The notes under the pieces are model-generated. The model did no database searches. It saw nothing but the letters and a program-made list of their open reading frames with translations, and had not been told where the DNA came from. A stretch of 64,000 nucleotides of DNA from Mytilus galloprovincialis. Taxonomy: Eukaryota; Mollusca; Bivalvia; Mytilida; Mytilidae. This document shows, one piece after another, positions 11,424 through 22,500 of this stretch (positions are counted from its first letter, which is position 1; every line of letters begins with the position of its first letter). The translations under genes and the position numbers were made by a program. Location of the stretch: contig NC_134844.1 of NCBI RefSeq assembly GCF_965363235.1, forward strand, positions 56,726,872-56,790,871, given 5' to 3'.

Positions 11424-12200
11424 CATTTTAATTACATTTATTTTTCTATTTTTGTTTTGATGATGATCGAATTAGAACTGTATTCATAGTCTACCACCCT
11501 CTGTAAAAGGAAATACGTAAGATTAAGAAACTTCAGTATAGACAAAAGGAATTGTATACATAACAGGATTTTATAAGTAGTATAGAACATACGGAAATAT
11601 TGGGAAAGACATTTTACAAGTACATTGTATCAGAAAGAACATCATACTCATACAAAAGGAACAGCGCGTCAACGATAGGCAATACCCTTCTTATACCATC
11701 TTGAATTCAACCGGTAGTTACAAACGTTAAACATATGACAGTACACACATAAACAAACCGCCTAAAATTTTGTGCAAATATATTCCATGAAACACCAATT
11801 GAAAGAATATTGCATGGACACTAAAAAGTTTTAACGGGAAAGGTGTAATGCTTAGACTATACTTATTAGTTAAAAATTGGCGTGAAACCTCCACCGTAAC
11901 TAACATTGTCTGTTTCTATTGAACCTTGGCATTGTTTTGTCTTAATGAAAGGTGGAAGACATGAAAGGGAAATTCACACTAACAAGTCGGAATAAAAAAT
12001 GACAATGTCATTCCAGAAAAACAAAACTGAGGAAAAGACAAACAGCAGTATACAAAGTACAACATAGCAAATCGTAAACAAAAATAACTATCTGAATTTA
12101 GCACCAAAAAAAACGATGTCAAATTGGGAACATAGAGTTGATATGTGTAGGAGAATATGATTATCCACGAGGTACGAAAGTTCAAATGATGCTGAATTTA
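11424..12200. other. Non-coding stretch without recognisable features
   Basis: AT-rich, with no supported gene. The minus-strand ORF at 11979-12185 is hydrophobic and low-complexity and was not accepted. Confidence 0.4.
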
Positions 12201-12204
12201 AAAA

Positions 12205-12450
12205 AATAATAAACGGCCTTCAACAATGAAAAATACATACCGTATATCCATCTATCAAATGATCTGACATAAAAAATATGAAACTTTTCAATAGAGAAAA
12301 CTAACGGCCTAATTTATGACAAAACAATTTACATAGCAAATATGACAGACATGAACCAACGACAACACATAAACTGCATGCTTCTGACTTGGGAATAGCA
12401 CACTAAAAACAAACATGTTTGAAGGCGAAAACCCTCCCCCTGACCATTGA
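12205..12450 (+). repeat. Dispersed mussel repeat, family A (middle and 3' part)
   Basis: It shows 'AACGGCCTTCAACAATGA', 'ATACATACCGTATA', 'GAGAAAACTAACGGCCTAAT' and 'CATGCTTCTGACTTGGGA' in family order. Confidence 0.7.
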
Positions 12451-12699
12451 TAGTACAACAAAGAATAAACTATAGAAATCAGTTGAAAAAAGCTTAACTC
12501 GTCGTATGGATACAAAATATATTTTTGTTTAACAAAAGCAAAACACCGAACGTGGCAGGGTATTCATACATGATGAGCATTTAATCTTTCAATCATTTTA
12601 AGTTTTGTCAGGAGCTGGTATGTCAGTACATGTAACTGCTAGTAGTCTTTCTTAATTTATGTATGATTGTCATTTTGTTGAGTTTCCACAGTGGGCACC

Positions 12700-13135
12700 T
12701 GCACATGACAGAGTCCGTTAGGGCTGTGGTATACCTACACTGACATCGGGCTCGGACTTCTTTTTAGTTTTAATGTGCATATTGTTTTGTGTTTTTTTTT
12801 TCTACACTGGCTAGAGGTACATGTATGATGGAAGCGATGAATCTTTAAAATAACATGTTTAGCCCCGACAAATATTTGCACCTGTCCCAATTCAGGAACC
12901 TCTGGCCTATAATTTGTTAGTTTGTATGATTTTAGTTTTAGTTTCTTGTGTATATTTCGGAGTTTAGTATGACGTCCATTATAACTGAACTAGTATATAT
13001 TTTTGTTTATAGTGGCCAGCTACACGCCTCCAAGCTGCATTTAAGACCCTTTGGTGGCCCACGGCTTTTGTCTGCTCTTTGGTCGGGTTGTTGTCTCTTT
13101 AACAAATTATCCGTTTCCATTCTCAATTGTATTTC
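12700..13135 (-). repeat. Dispersed mussel repeat, family B
   Basis: On the minus strand it starts with 'TTGAGAATGGAAACGG', then 'AAAGAGACAACAACCCGACC', 'AAAGAGCAGACAAAAGCCG' and a 'TGGCCA' region, and ends near 'GAAGTCCGAGCCCGATGTC' (12745 region). The same layout is seen on the plus strand at 36008-36430 and 38933-39070. Confidence 0.72.
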
Positions 13136-13349
13136 CAAAATAAAAAAGACACAAAGTACAAATAAATATAAGTGTACTTACTAAAATATTAATCAATACA
13201 TATCGAACATTCAATTTAGTGGAACGTAGTCATTTGAGTCAAAGAAAGTGATATTTTGCAATGTCAAAATATAGATACCGACATGTTGTAATACATGTAC
13301 ATGTAATGTGAATATGCGTATAACAATACTATTTGGTACAAATGTATAA

Positions 13350-13435
13350 CATTGAGAATGGAAATGAAGAATTATTATAGAGAAAACAACCCGACCAAAG
13401 AGCAGACAACAACCGAAGGCAACCTAAGGTTATAG
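13350..13435 (+). repeat. Family B repeat fragment
   Basis: A short copy of the family B 5' end: 'TTGAGAATGGAAATG', 'ACAACCCGACCAAAGAGCAG' and 'ACAACCGAAGGC'. It lies in opposite orientation to the copy at 12700-13135. Confidence 0.65.
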
Positions 13436-13964
13436 TTAAGTTTATAATTTTTTTATGATCATTTACAGCTTCCGAAATGCTATTTTGTTACTTTTTAAGC
13501 TGGACCAAATCACTAGTTTATTTTAAGATTCAAGGCCAATTTTTTTATAGTGTAACTTCATCCCTCTTTTTTGCTAGTTGAGGCCTAAACATTAGGAAAT
13601 AAATTTTGAAGGGGTATAAAAAGAATTGACAAGTAACACACTGTCCACAATGGGGTCAGTATTCGTCGGACAACGAAAGTCAAAGACGATAACTGTGTTT
13701 CCGGACATAATATCAATGTCCTCCAGTGCAATTGCTATATTCCGAACAATTCGGTTTATCATGTAAGGTAAATAAAAAAACCACAGAATGATAAAGAAAA
13801 TAAACACAACCAGAACGATTAATAATGAATATGGTTATTTTACCAACACAACTGCTGAATTAAGAGAAAATTACCTAACAATATGCCAGTTGCGGACTCC
13901 TTAGTTATTTATTGCAAAGGCACAGTAAGTGTTGTTTTTTTTTTATGATATTGTACGTTTATAT
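13436..13964. other. Non-coding stretch
   Basis: No gene or repeat was recognised. The minus-strand 71-codon ORF near 13592-13807 has no family resemblance. Confidence 0.35.
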
Positions 13965-14465
13965 ATATATATATATACAACTCGTCTAAACATCAACCCA
14001 ACAATGTTAGATCTGTAAATTTGCTTTCGCAAATTTTAGGTTCTTCCCTCGCCGGGATTCGAACCCATGCTACTGTGATATCGTGACACCAAATCGCCTG
14101 CACTGCAGCCGTCCCGCTAGACCACACGACCACCTGGGCTCTTAAAAAAAGAGCTTTCGGTGGGCATGTGTTACCTTTCCACGTCAGTTTTAATCTAGCG
14201 GCGTACTACAGTACATGATATATAAGGCATGAAGATGTTATTGTTACAGATCAGCTAAATTATCTATAGTAAAGGATCCTACAAATTAATGTAAGATACA
14301 GTCACAGAAAATAATTATATTCATAAGTACGTCTGAGTCAGTGACAACCCTACAACAGATGTATCCATCGGATCGCCATCAATGATGGTGATACATGGCT
14401 GTGTACATAATGTATATACAACTCGTCTAAACATCAACCCAACAATGTTAGATCTGTAAATTTTT
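13965..14465 (-). mobile_element. tRNA-derived SINE-like element, minus-strand copy
   Basis: Read on the minus strand it comprises the tail block (14463 down to 14323), a linker of about 160 bp (down to 14160), and the tRNA-like head with its GGTTCGAATCCCGGCGAGG B box (about 14040-14060) and a TGGTCTAGCGGGACGG A-box-like motif, followed by the next tail and a (TA)n tract. The linker matches the plus-strand sequence at about 30905-31085, so tail-linker-head is a real repeating order of the family. Confidence 0.72.
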
Positions 14466-14723
14466 TGAGAGCCCAGGTGGTCGTGTGGTCTAGCGGGACG
14501 GCTGCAGTGCAGGCGATTTGGTGTCACGATATCACAGTAGCATGGGTTCGAATCCCGGCGAGGGAAGAACCAAAAATTTGCGAAAGCAAATTTACAGATC
14601 TAACATTGTTGGGTTGATGTTTAGACGAGTTGTATATACATTATGTACACAGCCATGTATCACCATCATTGATGGCGATCCGATGGATACATCTGTTGTA
14701 GGGTTGTCACTGACTCAGACGTA

Positions 14724-14728
<5 letters not shown>
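14323..14728. repeat. Perfect 141-bp inverted repeat around a 124-bp tRNA-like loop
   Basis: Bases 14323-14463 are the exact reverse complement of 14588-14728 by eye. The loop holds the tRNA-like head with the B box. The arms are the tail block of the SINE-like family on opposite strands. Confidence 0.85.

Positions 14729-14757
<29 letters not shown>
14466..14757 (+). mobile_element. tRNA-derived SINE-like element, plus-strand copy
   Basis: The head runs from GAGCCCAGGTGGTCGTG (14468) through an A-box-like TGGTCTAGCGGG and a B box GGTTCGAATCC (14545-14555), then a conserved GCGAAAGCAAATTTACAG block and a tail ending in (TA)n at about 14727-14757. Pol III internal promoter boxes are well preserved. 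The cloverleaf is not intact enough to call a functional tRNA gene. Confidence 0.75.
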
Positions 14758-14759
<2 letters not shown>

Positions 14760-14760
<1 letters not shown>

Positions 14761-15520
14761 AACACACCCGTGATATCGCGGGTCCGTGACTGAATTGAAG
14801 TATATAACTATGCGCAAGCACTATTTTAGTATTAGTATTGTCATCTGATAAAGTCATGCCGATTATAAGATACACAGTTTTCTCTGCTTTCAAATCTTTC
14901 TGTTTGAACCCGTCGAACTGGAACTTATCACTTTTTGGTAATATTAATTATTTGGAAAACAAAAGGTCCTGGAATGGAGTATTTTTTAATCAACAGCATT
15001 GTCCTATATTAGTTATAAATAGAGTTAAATTCTTTGATTCGCTGTTTTACGTCATGCCCGCTAACAAATTGAAAACTGTACCTATACGCCTTATTTTTAG
15101 TCCAGATTTTTAGTATTCGTGATGTTATCTTAGAAAGTCTTACTGATTAAAATACTACAATAGGTAACAATTCGACAATTTAGTAGTGTCAACCCTGTGA
15201 TTATGACCCGTGTATATACTGTAGCATATTAATTCTGAATACACCGTTTGTTGGTGCGCCTGTCAGATGGGGAACGTACAGATAAGGTAATAGGTAACAG
15301 GTGAATATAGTATTGGTATCGGTATCGGACTCGACCCGGAACTTCTTAATTATTGACAATATTAATTACGTGGAAAACAAAAGGGCCTGGAGTGGTGTAA
15401 TTTTTAATCTACACCTTAGTACTATATTAGTTATATGTAAAGTTGAATTCTTTGATTCGTCGTTTTTACGTGATGACGGCTGACAAATTGGACCTCGTAA
15501 TTTTAGTATTATAGACACAT
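14760..15520 (+). repeat. Diverged direct duplication between SINE-like copies
   Basis: The segment at about 14925-15065 and that at about 15345-15485 share ordered blocks (AATATTAATTA, GGAAAACAAAAGG, TATATTAGTTATA, TTCTTTGATTCG). Differences between the two include many frame-changing and amino-acid-changing substitutions, so the short ORFs over them look incidental. Confidence 0.6.
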
Positions 15521-15523
15521 ATA

Positions 15524-15670
15524 GCGGGACGGCTACAGTGCAGGCGATTTGGTGTCACGATATCTCAGTAGCATGGGTTCGCATCCCGGCGAGGGAAGAA
15601 CAAAACATTTCGAAAGCAAATTTACAGATGTAACATTGTTTGGTTGATGTTTAGACGAGTTGTATATATA
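15524..15670 (+). mobile_element. SINE-like element, 5'-truncated copy
   Basis: It starts within the head at TAGCGGGACGGCTACAGTGC. The B box is mutated (GGTTCGCATCC), followed by the conserved GCAAATTTACAGATG and TTTAGACGAGTTGTATATA blocks. Confidence 0.75.
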
Positions 15671-15678
15671 TATTATAT

Positions 15679-15865
15679 GAGCCCAGGTGGTCGTGTGGTA
15701 TAGCGCGCCGGTTACAGTGCAGGCGATTTGGTGTCACGATATCTCACTGGTAGCATGGGTTCGATTCCCGGCGAGGGAAGAACAAAAAATTTGCGAAAGC
15801 AAATTTACAGATCTAACATTGTTGGATTGATGTTTAGACGAGTTGTATATATATATATATGTATG
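15679..15865 (+). mobile_element. SINE-like element, fuller copy
   Basis: It begins GAGCCCAGGTGGTCGTG and has a slightly altered A-box region (TGGTATAGCGCGCC), a B box GGTTCGATTCC and the tail, ending in (TA)n near 15845-15860. It directly follows the truncated copy, forming a small tandem cluster. Confidence 0.78.
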
Positions 15866-15899
15866 TACATAGTCTTGAAAAGTCTAAAGATGGATGGAA

Positions 15900-17920
15900 G
15901 CGCTAGACAATTCTGCTTTTAAAACTATTTTTGTGTATTTAATTTGTAATATATATACATGTATGTATATATTTATAAAAAAAAAATTGGGTGGATGGTA
16001 GATCCTTCATAGTTTATTAAATACTTATCCGCATTTTTTTCTTATTAGAGACTGTGTATTGAAGTATATATGTCTTTCGATGTTTGTTGCCTTTGGATTG
16101 ACGACTCATTTACGTAAAAGGTCTCGTACCTTTTTTCTACCATCGAGTTATTTTCTATAGAGCAACAGCGTATCCCCCTTTCCCTTTTCCAGATGATTAA
16201 AATCATACCGGGAAATTTTAAATAGTGAACCACATGTAAACTTCCATGTACATGTACACATTTCTTAATAACTTTTTTGAAGGTTATTAAACGCCTAGAA
16301 ATGTCAATGCATTTATTTTCATGACAATATCATACTTTCTCGTCGGTTTATCGGTTACAATAAGTTTAGATAGTACTTTTAAATTTAGTCTACTACTAAC
16401 CTCCATATTTGTAGATTGTCCTATTTTTTTACTAACGTCCAGTAGCAAATAATACAAATGTATACAAAACGATAACATACACAAGGTCTTACCAACGAAA
16501 ACGGATTTACCATTATGCTATGTAATTCTATGAATCCGTGACTTTATTTTAACGTAAAATCTCAAATTTTCAGTCTAAAGGAGCATAACACCAAACTCGG
16601 ACACTTGTTTGGGTTTTTTTACGTATCAATATTAAGTCTTGTTCTTCACAGTGAATTTTAATTTTGAATTTGTATTTGCTGGATCAAAATGGGTCCACGA
16701 AAACAAATAATGGGCATGGTATATTTTTGATCGTTAATCATATGACCTAAAATTTATTTCGTATGGTGTCAACAAAATATTAAAACACAAGAGTAGACAT
16801 GACACAAATTCCGATACATGCTGGATACTTATTGTAAACCAAAATTATTTACAAGCTTATACAGTATACAACATGTGACTCATCCTCAACATGCCTGAAA
16901 TATTTGCTACTGGATGTTTCCAAGCAAAAATCAATATGTGAATCTATTAATGTCATTGGGAAAAAAATTATGCATGCTATTTGGTTGCTTTTGTACATTT
17001 TCCCAGCAACTCTTTTGGAATCTTTCTTAAATGCTTAATCGGATGAAATCAGTTATGCATGATCATTTATCCGGCTTCTGTTAAATATATATTTATAAAA
17101 ATAGACTATATATATGGTCGTAAATGAATTTAAATTTGTGTCAACATAGTTTTTTTTCATAAAATCAGTTAGATTTTTATAAAGTTAGTTAGATTTATAA
17201 GTGTTAATGTCATTTGTGTGAGTAAAGGGAATATTATGTATGATGATCTAAGGACTGGTCAGGATTAGTTTTAAGTTACATTAACGAAAAATATGTCCAA
17301 AATTTTGTGTTGGAATTGAATAAAATTCCTCTGTGTTTGTTGACTTCTCCCATTAGTGTTTTAAATTTCCTAATTTGGATAACATTTGAATTAACCCCGG
17401 CTAGTTTGCTCACGGTATGCTGATTAAAAAAAAGTGTATAGAGGTCAATTGAATCAAATGTCATAAAGTTTTGCACATTAATTAAAGCAGGATTTCTCTT
17501 TCTACAGTTTAGTTTTTTTATTTGTCAGCAAATTTCTTGATTGCAAAATTTTAATCAAGCATTGTAAAAGAAAGGAATTGTTGTGGATTCACAATTGCCC
17601 ATGCATTTACTACACATCAATGCCTTTTAAATAATCCTTAGGTTGACAAATGATCAGTTTGTGAACAGATATATCATGTTAAGGAGGGGTATTTGCGAAA
17701 AATACCAGTCGAGAGAATGTTAAATTTCACGAGCCGTAAGGCGAGGGAAATTCATTTTCAAGTGTTTATGAAAATGACTATAAACAAATTTCCTTAAAAT
17801 AACAAAACATTTTTGTCTTTCAAAACAAAATAATATATTTGGGAAAAAGAGTACTGCGATGCAATGCAATGCAATATCAAAATTGACTATTCACCAAGTG
17901 TAATATATAAACAAATATGG
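15900..17920. other. Gene-free stretch
   Basis: Minus-strand ORFs at 16045-16233, 16287-16484 and 17276-17476 have mixed, somewhat protein-like composition, but there is no recognisable domain and no convincing splice partners, so I do not annotate them as genes. A (GCAAT)n run lies near 17856-17872. Confidence 0.4.
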
Positions 17921-17924
17921 AAAT

Positions 17925-18370
17925 AAGAAGATGCAGGATGAATTCCAATGAGACAACTTTCCACCCAAATTCAAACAAATTATAGATGTCAACGCACGGC
18001 CTTCAACAATGAAACAAGCGCATAAGTATAGTTTGCTATAAAAGGCCACGAAATAAAAAAATATGAAGATTCAATGGGAAAACACGGCCTTGTTTGTAAC
18101 AAAACAATTTACAAAAAACAATAATGACAGACATGAAGTCATGACAACCACTGAACTACAGGCATTTTACTTGGTACAGGCACTTAAATAATGTTAAACA
18201 TGTTTGTTGGCGCTCAAGCATCCCATAACCTAGGGCAATGGTGTTATAATAGCACAACATAAGAACTCTAAAATCAGTTGAAAAATGCTCAACTCATCAG
18301 ATCGATACAAAGCAGAAAGACATTAAACAAAAACACAGTCACTGTGATTGATGAGGCAGGGTATTTATAC
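17925..18370 (+). repeat. Dispersed mussel repeat, family A
   Basis: It has 'AAATAAGAAGATGCAGGATG', 'CCAATGAGACAACTTTCCAC', 'GCACGGCCTTCAACAATGAA', 'TATAAAAGGCC', 'ATGACAGACATGAA' and a terminal 'GGCAGGGTATTTATACAT' block, the most complete plus-strand copy in this half of the window. Confidence 0.78.
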
Positions 18371-19529
18371 ATCTCTAAAATCAAAGTCCAGTAAGCTTTA
18401 ACACCGGTCTAATTTTGACCCGTTTGACGAAAATTAATGATGGGGAAATAAGACCAAGCTCGGATAAAGAGGGAATTGGTATAATTTAGTTTTTTGCGCA
18501 TATAATACTATGTAATATTAAAACAGGTGGCGCAAACATAGCATTAAAAGAACAAAACATGGTGCGCAAAAGGGCGCATTTGTTGGCGTAAACGGATTAC
18601 TGCCTTTGTTATTTTGTTTTCTGAATACATTTCGATATTAATATTAACTACTTACAAGACTTGGTATATTTTTGTACTTCGTCAAAGCACCATTAACAAA
18701 CGGATGAAAATCAATAGAAAACAACGCGAAATCTCAAAATACTCAAAGGATAAATGATAAAAACAAAAATAAAAATAAAAAACGAACACAATTGAGTCGG
18801 AACATATGTATTTAAAAAATCTTCTTTGCTAAATTTGTAGATTAGGCTTTTTCTTTATCCAAAATAATTTGGAGAATTTCAGTAAATAAATGTTTACTGT
18901 TAAAGTTTAATAAAACAACATAATTAATAAATACTTTCTAGTTATTAATTTATTGCAAGTTAAGAATACGAGATCACTTATTTCCATTAAGACAACAAGT
19001 TGCAAAAAGTGTCATTCGAATATTTCCTTAAATATATTTTTGTCAGATATAAAGAATAAAACAATGTATATGCAACGTGTCCTACCTTTACTATCTGTTG
19101 TTGAAATCTTTCCTGTCTTATTATTTCCTTTTGCATTTTAACTTGCTTTCGGTTGTATAAAGATAAAATATTGTTGTAGTCAAAAAAGAAAAAAATCAGC
19201 AATGTAAGTTCTATTTCCTGGATAAATGAAGAAATCACTTTCCAAGCATGCACAATTATCTGAACCTTTGACGAAGACGTGTAACTAGAAGCAATCATTT
19301 AGGAAATGAGAAAATGTTTAAACCTAAGATGAAATTTTACATTTGGCGAATTTTCATTGGCTATCTATTTTAGATCAAAATTATCGGAAGTTGTTCATTG
19401 GATGTGTTGGTGCAAAAAAAACCGTAGAAAGGCGGGACCAGCATTTCGTTATGGAGACTTGACAACATGAAGAACTTTATTTAGCGTTAGTTCCTTGGAG
19501 TGAATGCTAGTTAATCTGTAAACTGTACA
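18371..19529. other. Upstream region of the small four-exon gene
   Basis: No TATA box is obvious before 19530. A minus-strand stretch near 19022-19140 encodes a short Gln/Lys/Arg-rich, coiled-coil-like peptide that ends at a GT, which could be an exon of an antisense gene, but no partner exon was found. Confidence 0.35.
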
Positions 19530-22500
19530 ATGGCTGAATCAGATACGGAGGACCCAAGTTGTGAGTTTTCATTTGTGTGTTTCATAACGTTGTCTTCTCT
19601 GCATGCTCAATTGATATTATTTTTGAAAATTGCTTTCCCTTTCAAACATACTACTTTATTATGCTTTCGTCTGATTAGTCTGACAAATTCATTATATGTG
19701 GGAAAACCAACTAAACAAAATGGCGTCCAATAATATGGCCATTATGAGATTTAGACTAGTAGAGGAGCTTCGCCATTTCAGACTCTGGAAATCTATTCGT
19801 TTGTTGGTGTGTTTTTTTTAAATTAAAATTAATGTTTTGCAAGAATAAAATAATGCTTACTTTTGCAATCTAAATGAAAATTCATATCTGTTTGCTATCA
19901 TGGTTGTATATGTATGCATGGTTTACAAATAAACGTCATACATGTAGTTATTTTTAGGGGTTTCCTTCGTCGTCCACGTTTAATCCATGCTGATGCTTAC
20001 TATAAGTAACTATTATAAGTAAACTAGTTATTTAAAAATTGTTCATCCATTTTCGGAAAAAGTATCATTTATTTGTACTCGACAAGTCTCGCTCTCGATT
20101 TATTTCAAAAGTTGGTAAACATACATTTTACATTTTTCTTCAATGCACGTATAAAGTATATTGATCGACATAACTTTACTTTGAGGAAATTCTGTTCGAA
20201 TCTTGTGTAGATATTATGTAGATTATAGAAATAAACTCCTCTCATACAATGTGCCTGATTTTGTATAATATGAAAGCTAGTTTAAAAGACTTCAATGAAA
20301 TCTAAATTAAAAAAAGTATAGCCCGAAAACATGAATTAAAGATCCTCATATTTACAATACTGTATATGAGAGGAAGTATTTTTTAGCTCACACATACATG
20401 TATGTGACATACGAAAAAAATCATTGTTAGGTCATTGTTTGTAAAGATAATACATTTCTAACCATTAAGTATGTAACAAGGGAAATATTTTGCTGAATTT
20501 GATATAAGGAAAACTTTTAAATTAGTTTGGTAAATTGATGTTGAGAAGTTGTATTTTTTGCAGTGAATAATGCGCATTTCTAAGCTGAAACATAATTATG
20601 TGTGGTATATAGAAGAAATTTGATGGTTTTCCCGATTAAGGAACTTTTTTTTTATATTCGTCATTATTTTAATAAATTCTATTAACTTAAGATAAAATTA
20701 AAAAAACAAGATGTGGAAGAATTTTAATGTCTGCTTTAGGAAGTTTTCAAAACAGGTGCTCAATATTGTTAATAATATAATACATTCATGTATATGTTCC
20801 GGACCATATGAGTATTTGGACCATACGCGTATGGTCATGACCATATGGGTATATACTCATATGGTCCGACCATACGCGTATGGTCCGACCGTACGCGTAT
20901 GGTCGGGGTAATTAACATTCTGTTACAGTTTACTTTTAATACTTCTTAACTCTTCATATGGTATGACCGTTCATTAAAAAGACGCTATCATATAGGTAAT
21001 TTTATAATTATTTTATAATAAAAAGATTAGCTAAAGAAAAAATAGAAGTTTCACAAAGTTAATTTTACTTAATTGTCAAAACTATGATAAACACATTTTA
21101 TACCTTTGGTCATTACCGATGGTCATTACCGATTTGTTATTACGAGTGAACGGCACTATGAATATGTCGACTTAGAAATTAAATTTTAAAAATATCTTTA
21201 TCAACTGTTACACAAGAAGTCACTGGAAAGTAACATAGTTTATTTAAAATGTCTTGTGAATATGGTGTATTGCAGTCATTTTTAGGAAATTTGAGATCTA
21301 GAACTTTTTAAAAACACCATAGAAATCAAAAATGGCCAAAGACCTCGGTTTCACTGTACGCAGCTGCAAAAAGGCTAGCTTTTCACTCGCAAACAAAAGG
21401 TGTACATGAAAAGGATCGTGCACAACCAAGACTTGCGAATGCAAAAAAGCCATGATACCGTGTGGAAGTACATGTCACCCAAGCCTACATGTAAGAAATT
21501 GTATCTAGAGATGAAAACTAACTATGGTATCAATATTTGATTTTTACGTAGTTTTTGAATTAACAAATTGTTATGTTACCATCATAGTGTTTTTAGATAA
21601 AGTTTTTGTATTATTGAAACGTTTATAATGTAAATTGAAATAAATACCTATATGGTCCAAATACTCATATGGTCCGGCCCGTTAAAAACCAAACGAGTAT
21701 TATACTCATATGGTCCGACCATACGCGTACGGTCGGACCATACGCGTATGGTCAGACCATATGAGTATACGCATATGGTCATGACCATACGCGTATGGTC
21801 CAAATACTCATATGGTCCGGAACATATATATATAAAAGTGATTTTGAAAGAAATGCTAGTTAAATATCCTTAACCTACATTGTACTTAATATTGACTTAC
21901 GTTAAATGTCGAATTTCAACATATGAATCACGGGTGTAAATGAGAATAAAATGATAACATGATGTACACGTATGGAAATTTGTCTTCTTGCTGGAATTTT
22001 AGCTAATATAGTCATCTTAGTTACTTACATGATATGCAGTCTATTAAAAATGCTAATCAACAGATATATTAAAAAGAGAGAAAAAAACAACGAATTATTT
22101 ACAGAAATAAACTTCTTTAATTTGTCCTCACAAATGTGATATGTGTTTGCGATTTGTGTACAAAGGAAATATCGCTTCTCTACACAAGAAACATTTTTCT
22201 CGATTCGCACTTTCAATAGACAGATACGAGAATTGATATAAAACACCTAATGACATTTATCTATTTCTTTTAGTAATTTCGAGTACGAATGGAAAAATTA
22301 CGTTCAGTGGTAAAGGAAAGGTAAAGGGTGGTGCTGATGATGTACACATTGAAGTTAGTGAAATTGGGTATGTGCATTTGTCTTGTTTAAAGATTGAAAA
22401 ATAATAAGTGATTGTGAGTCTTCTCTGTAAAGAACACACTGAGTTTAACAGTCACTCTTTCTTACAGACTCAAACGCAAGCTATAATTGAGATAAATTAT

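Noticed and set aside
14468..14570. Possible functional tRNA gene
   Set aside because: The A- and B-box-like motifs are good, but the same head recurs in a dispersed repeat with a fixed tail, and I could not fold an intact cloverleaf with a clear anticodon stem.
14518..14793. 91-codon plus-strand ORF, and the matching minus-strand ORF at 14321-14527
   Set aside because: Both translate the two arms of the same SINE-like inverted repeat and run into the (TA)n tract.
17276..17476. 66-codon minus-strand ORF with fairly protein-like composition
   Set aside because: No recognisable domain, no flanking splice signals I trust, and no second exon.
18987..19298. 103-codon minus-strand ORF with a Gln/Arg-rich segment
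   Set aside because: The central peptide looks coil-like, but the rest is low-complexity Phe/Ile. No partner exons were found.
21652..21873. 73-codon ORF rich in GPTIRVRS/HTRMV peptide
   Set aside because: It translates the palindromic terminus of the foldback element; the mirror copy gives the ORF at 20711-20911.
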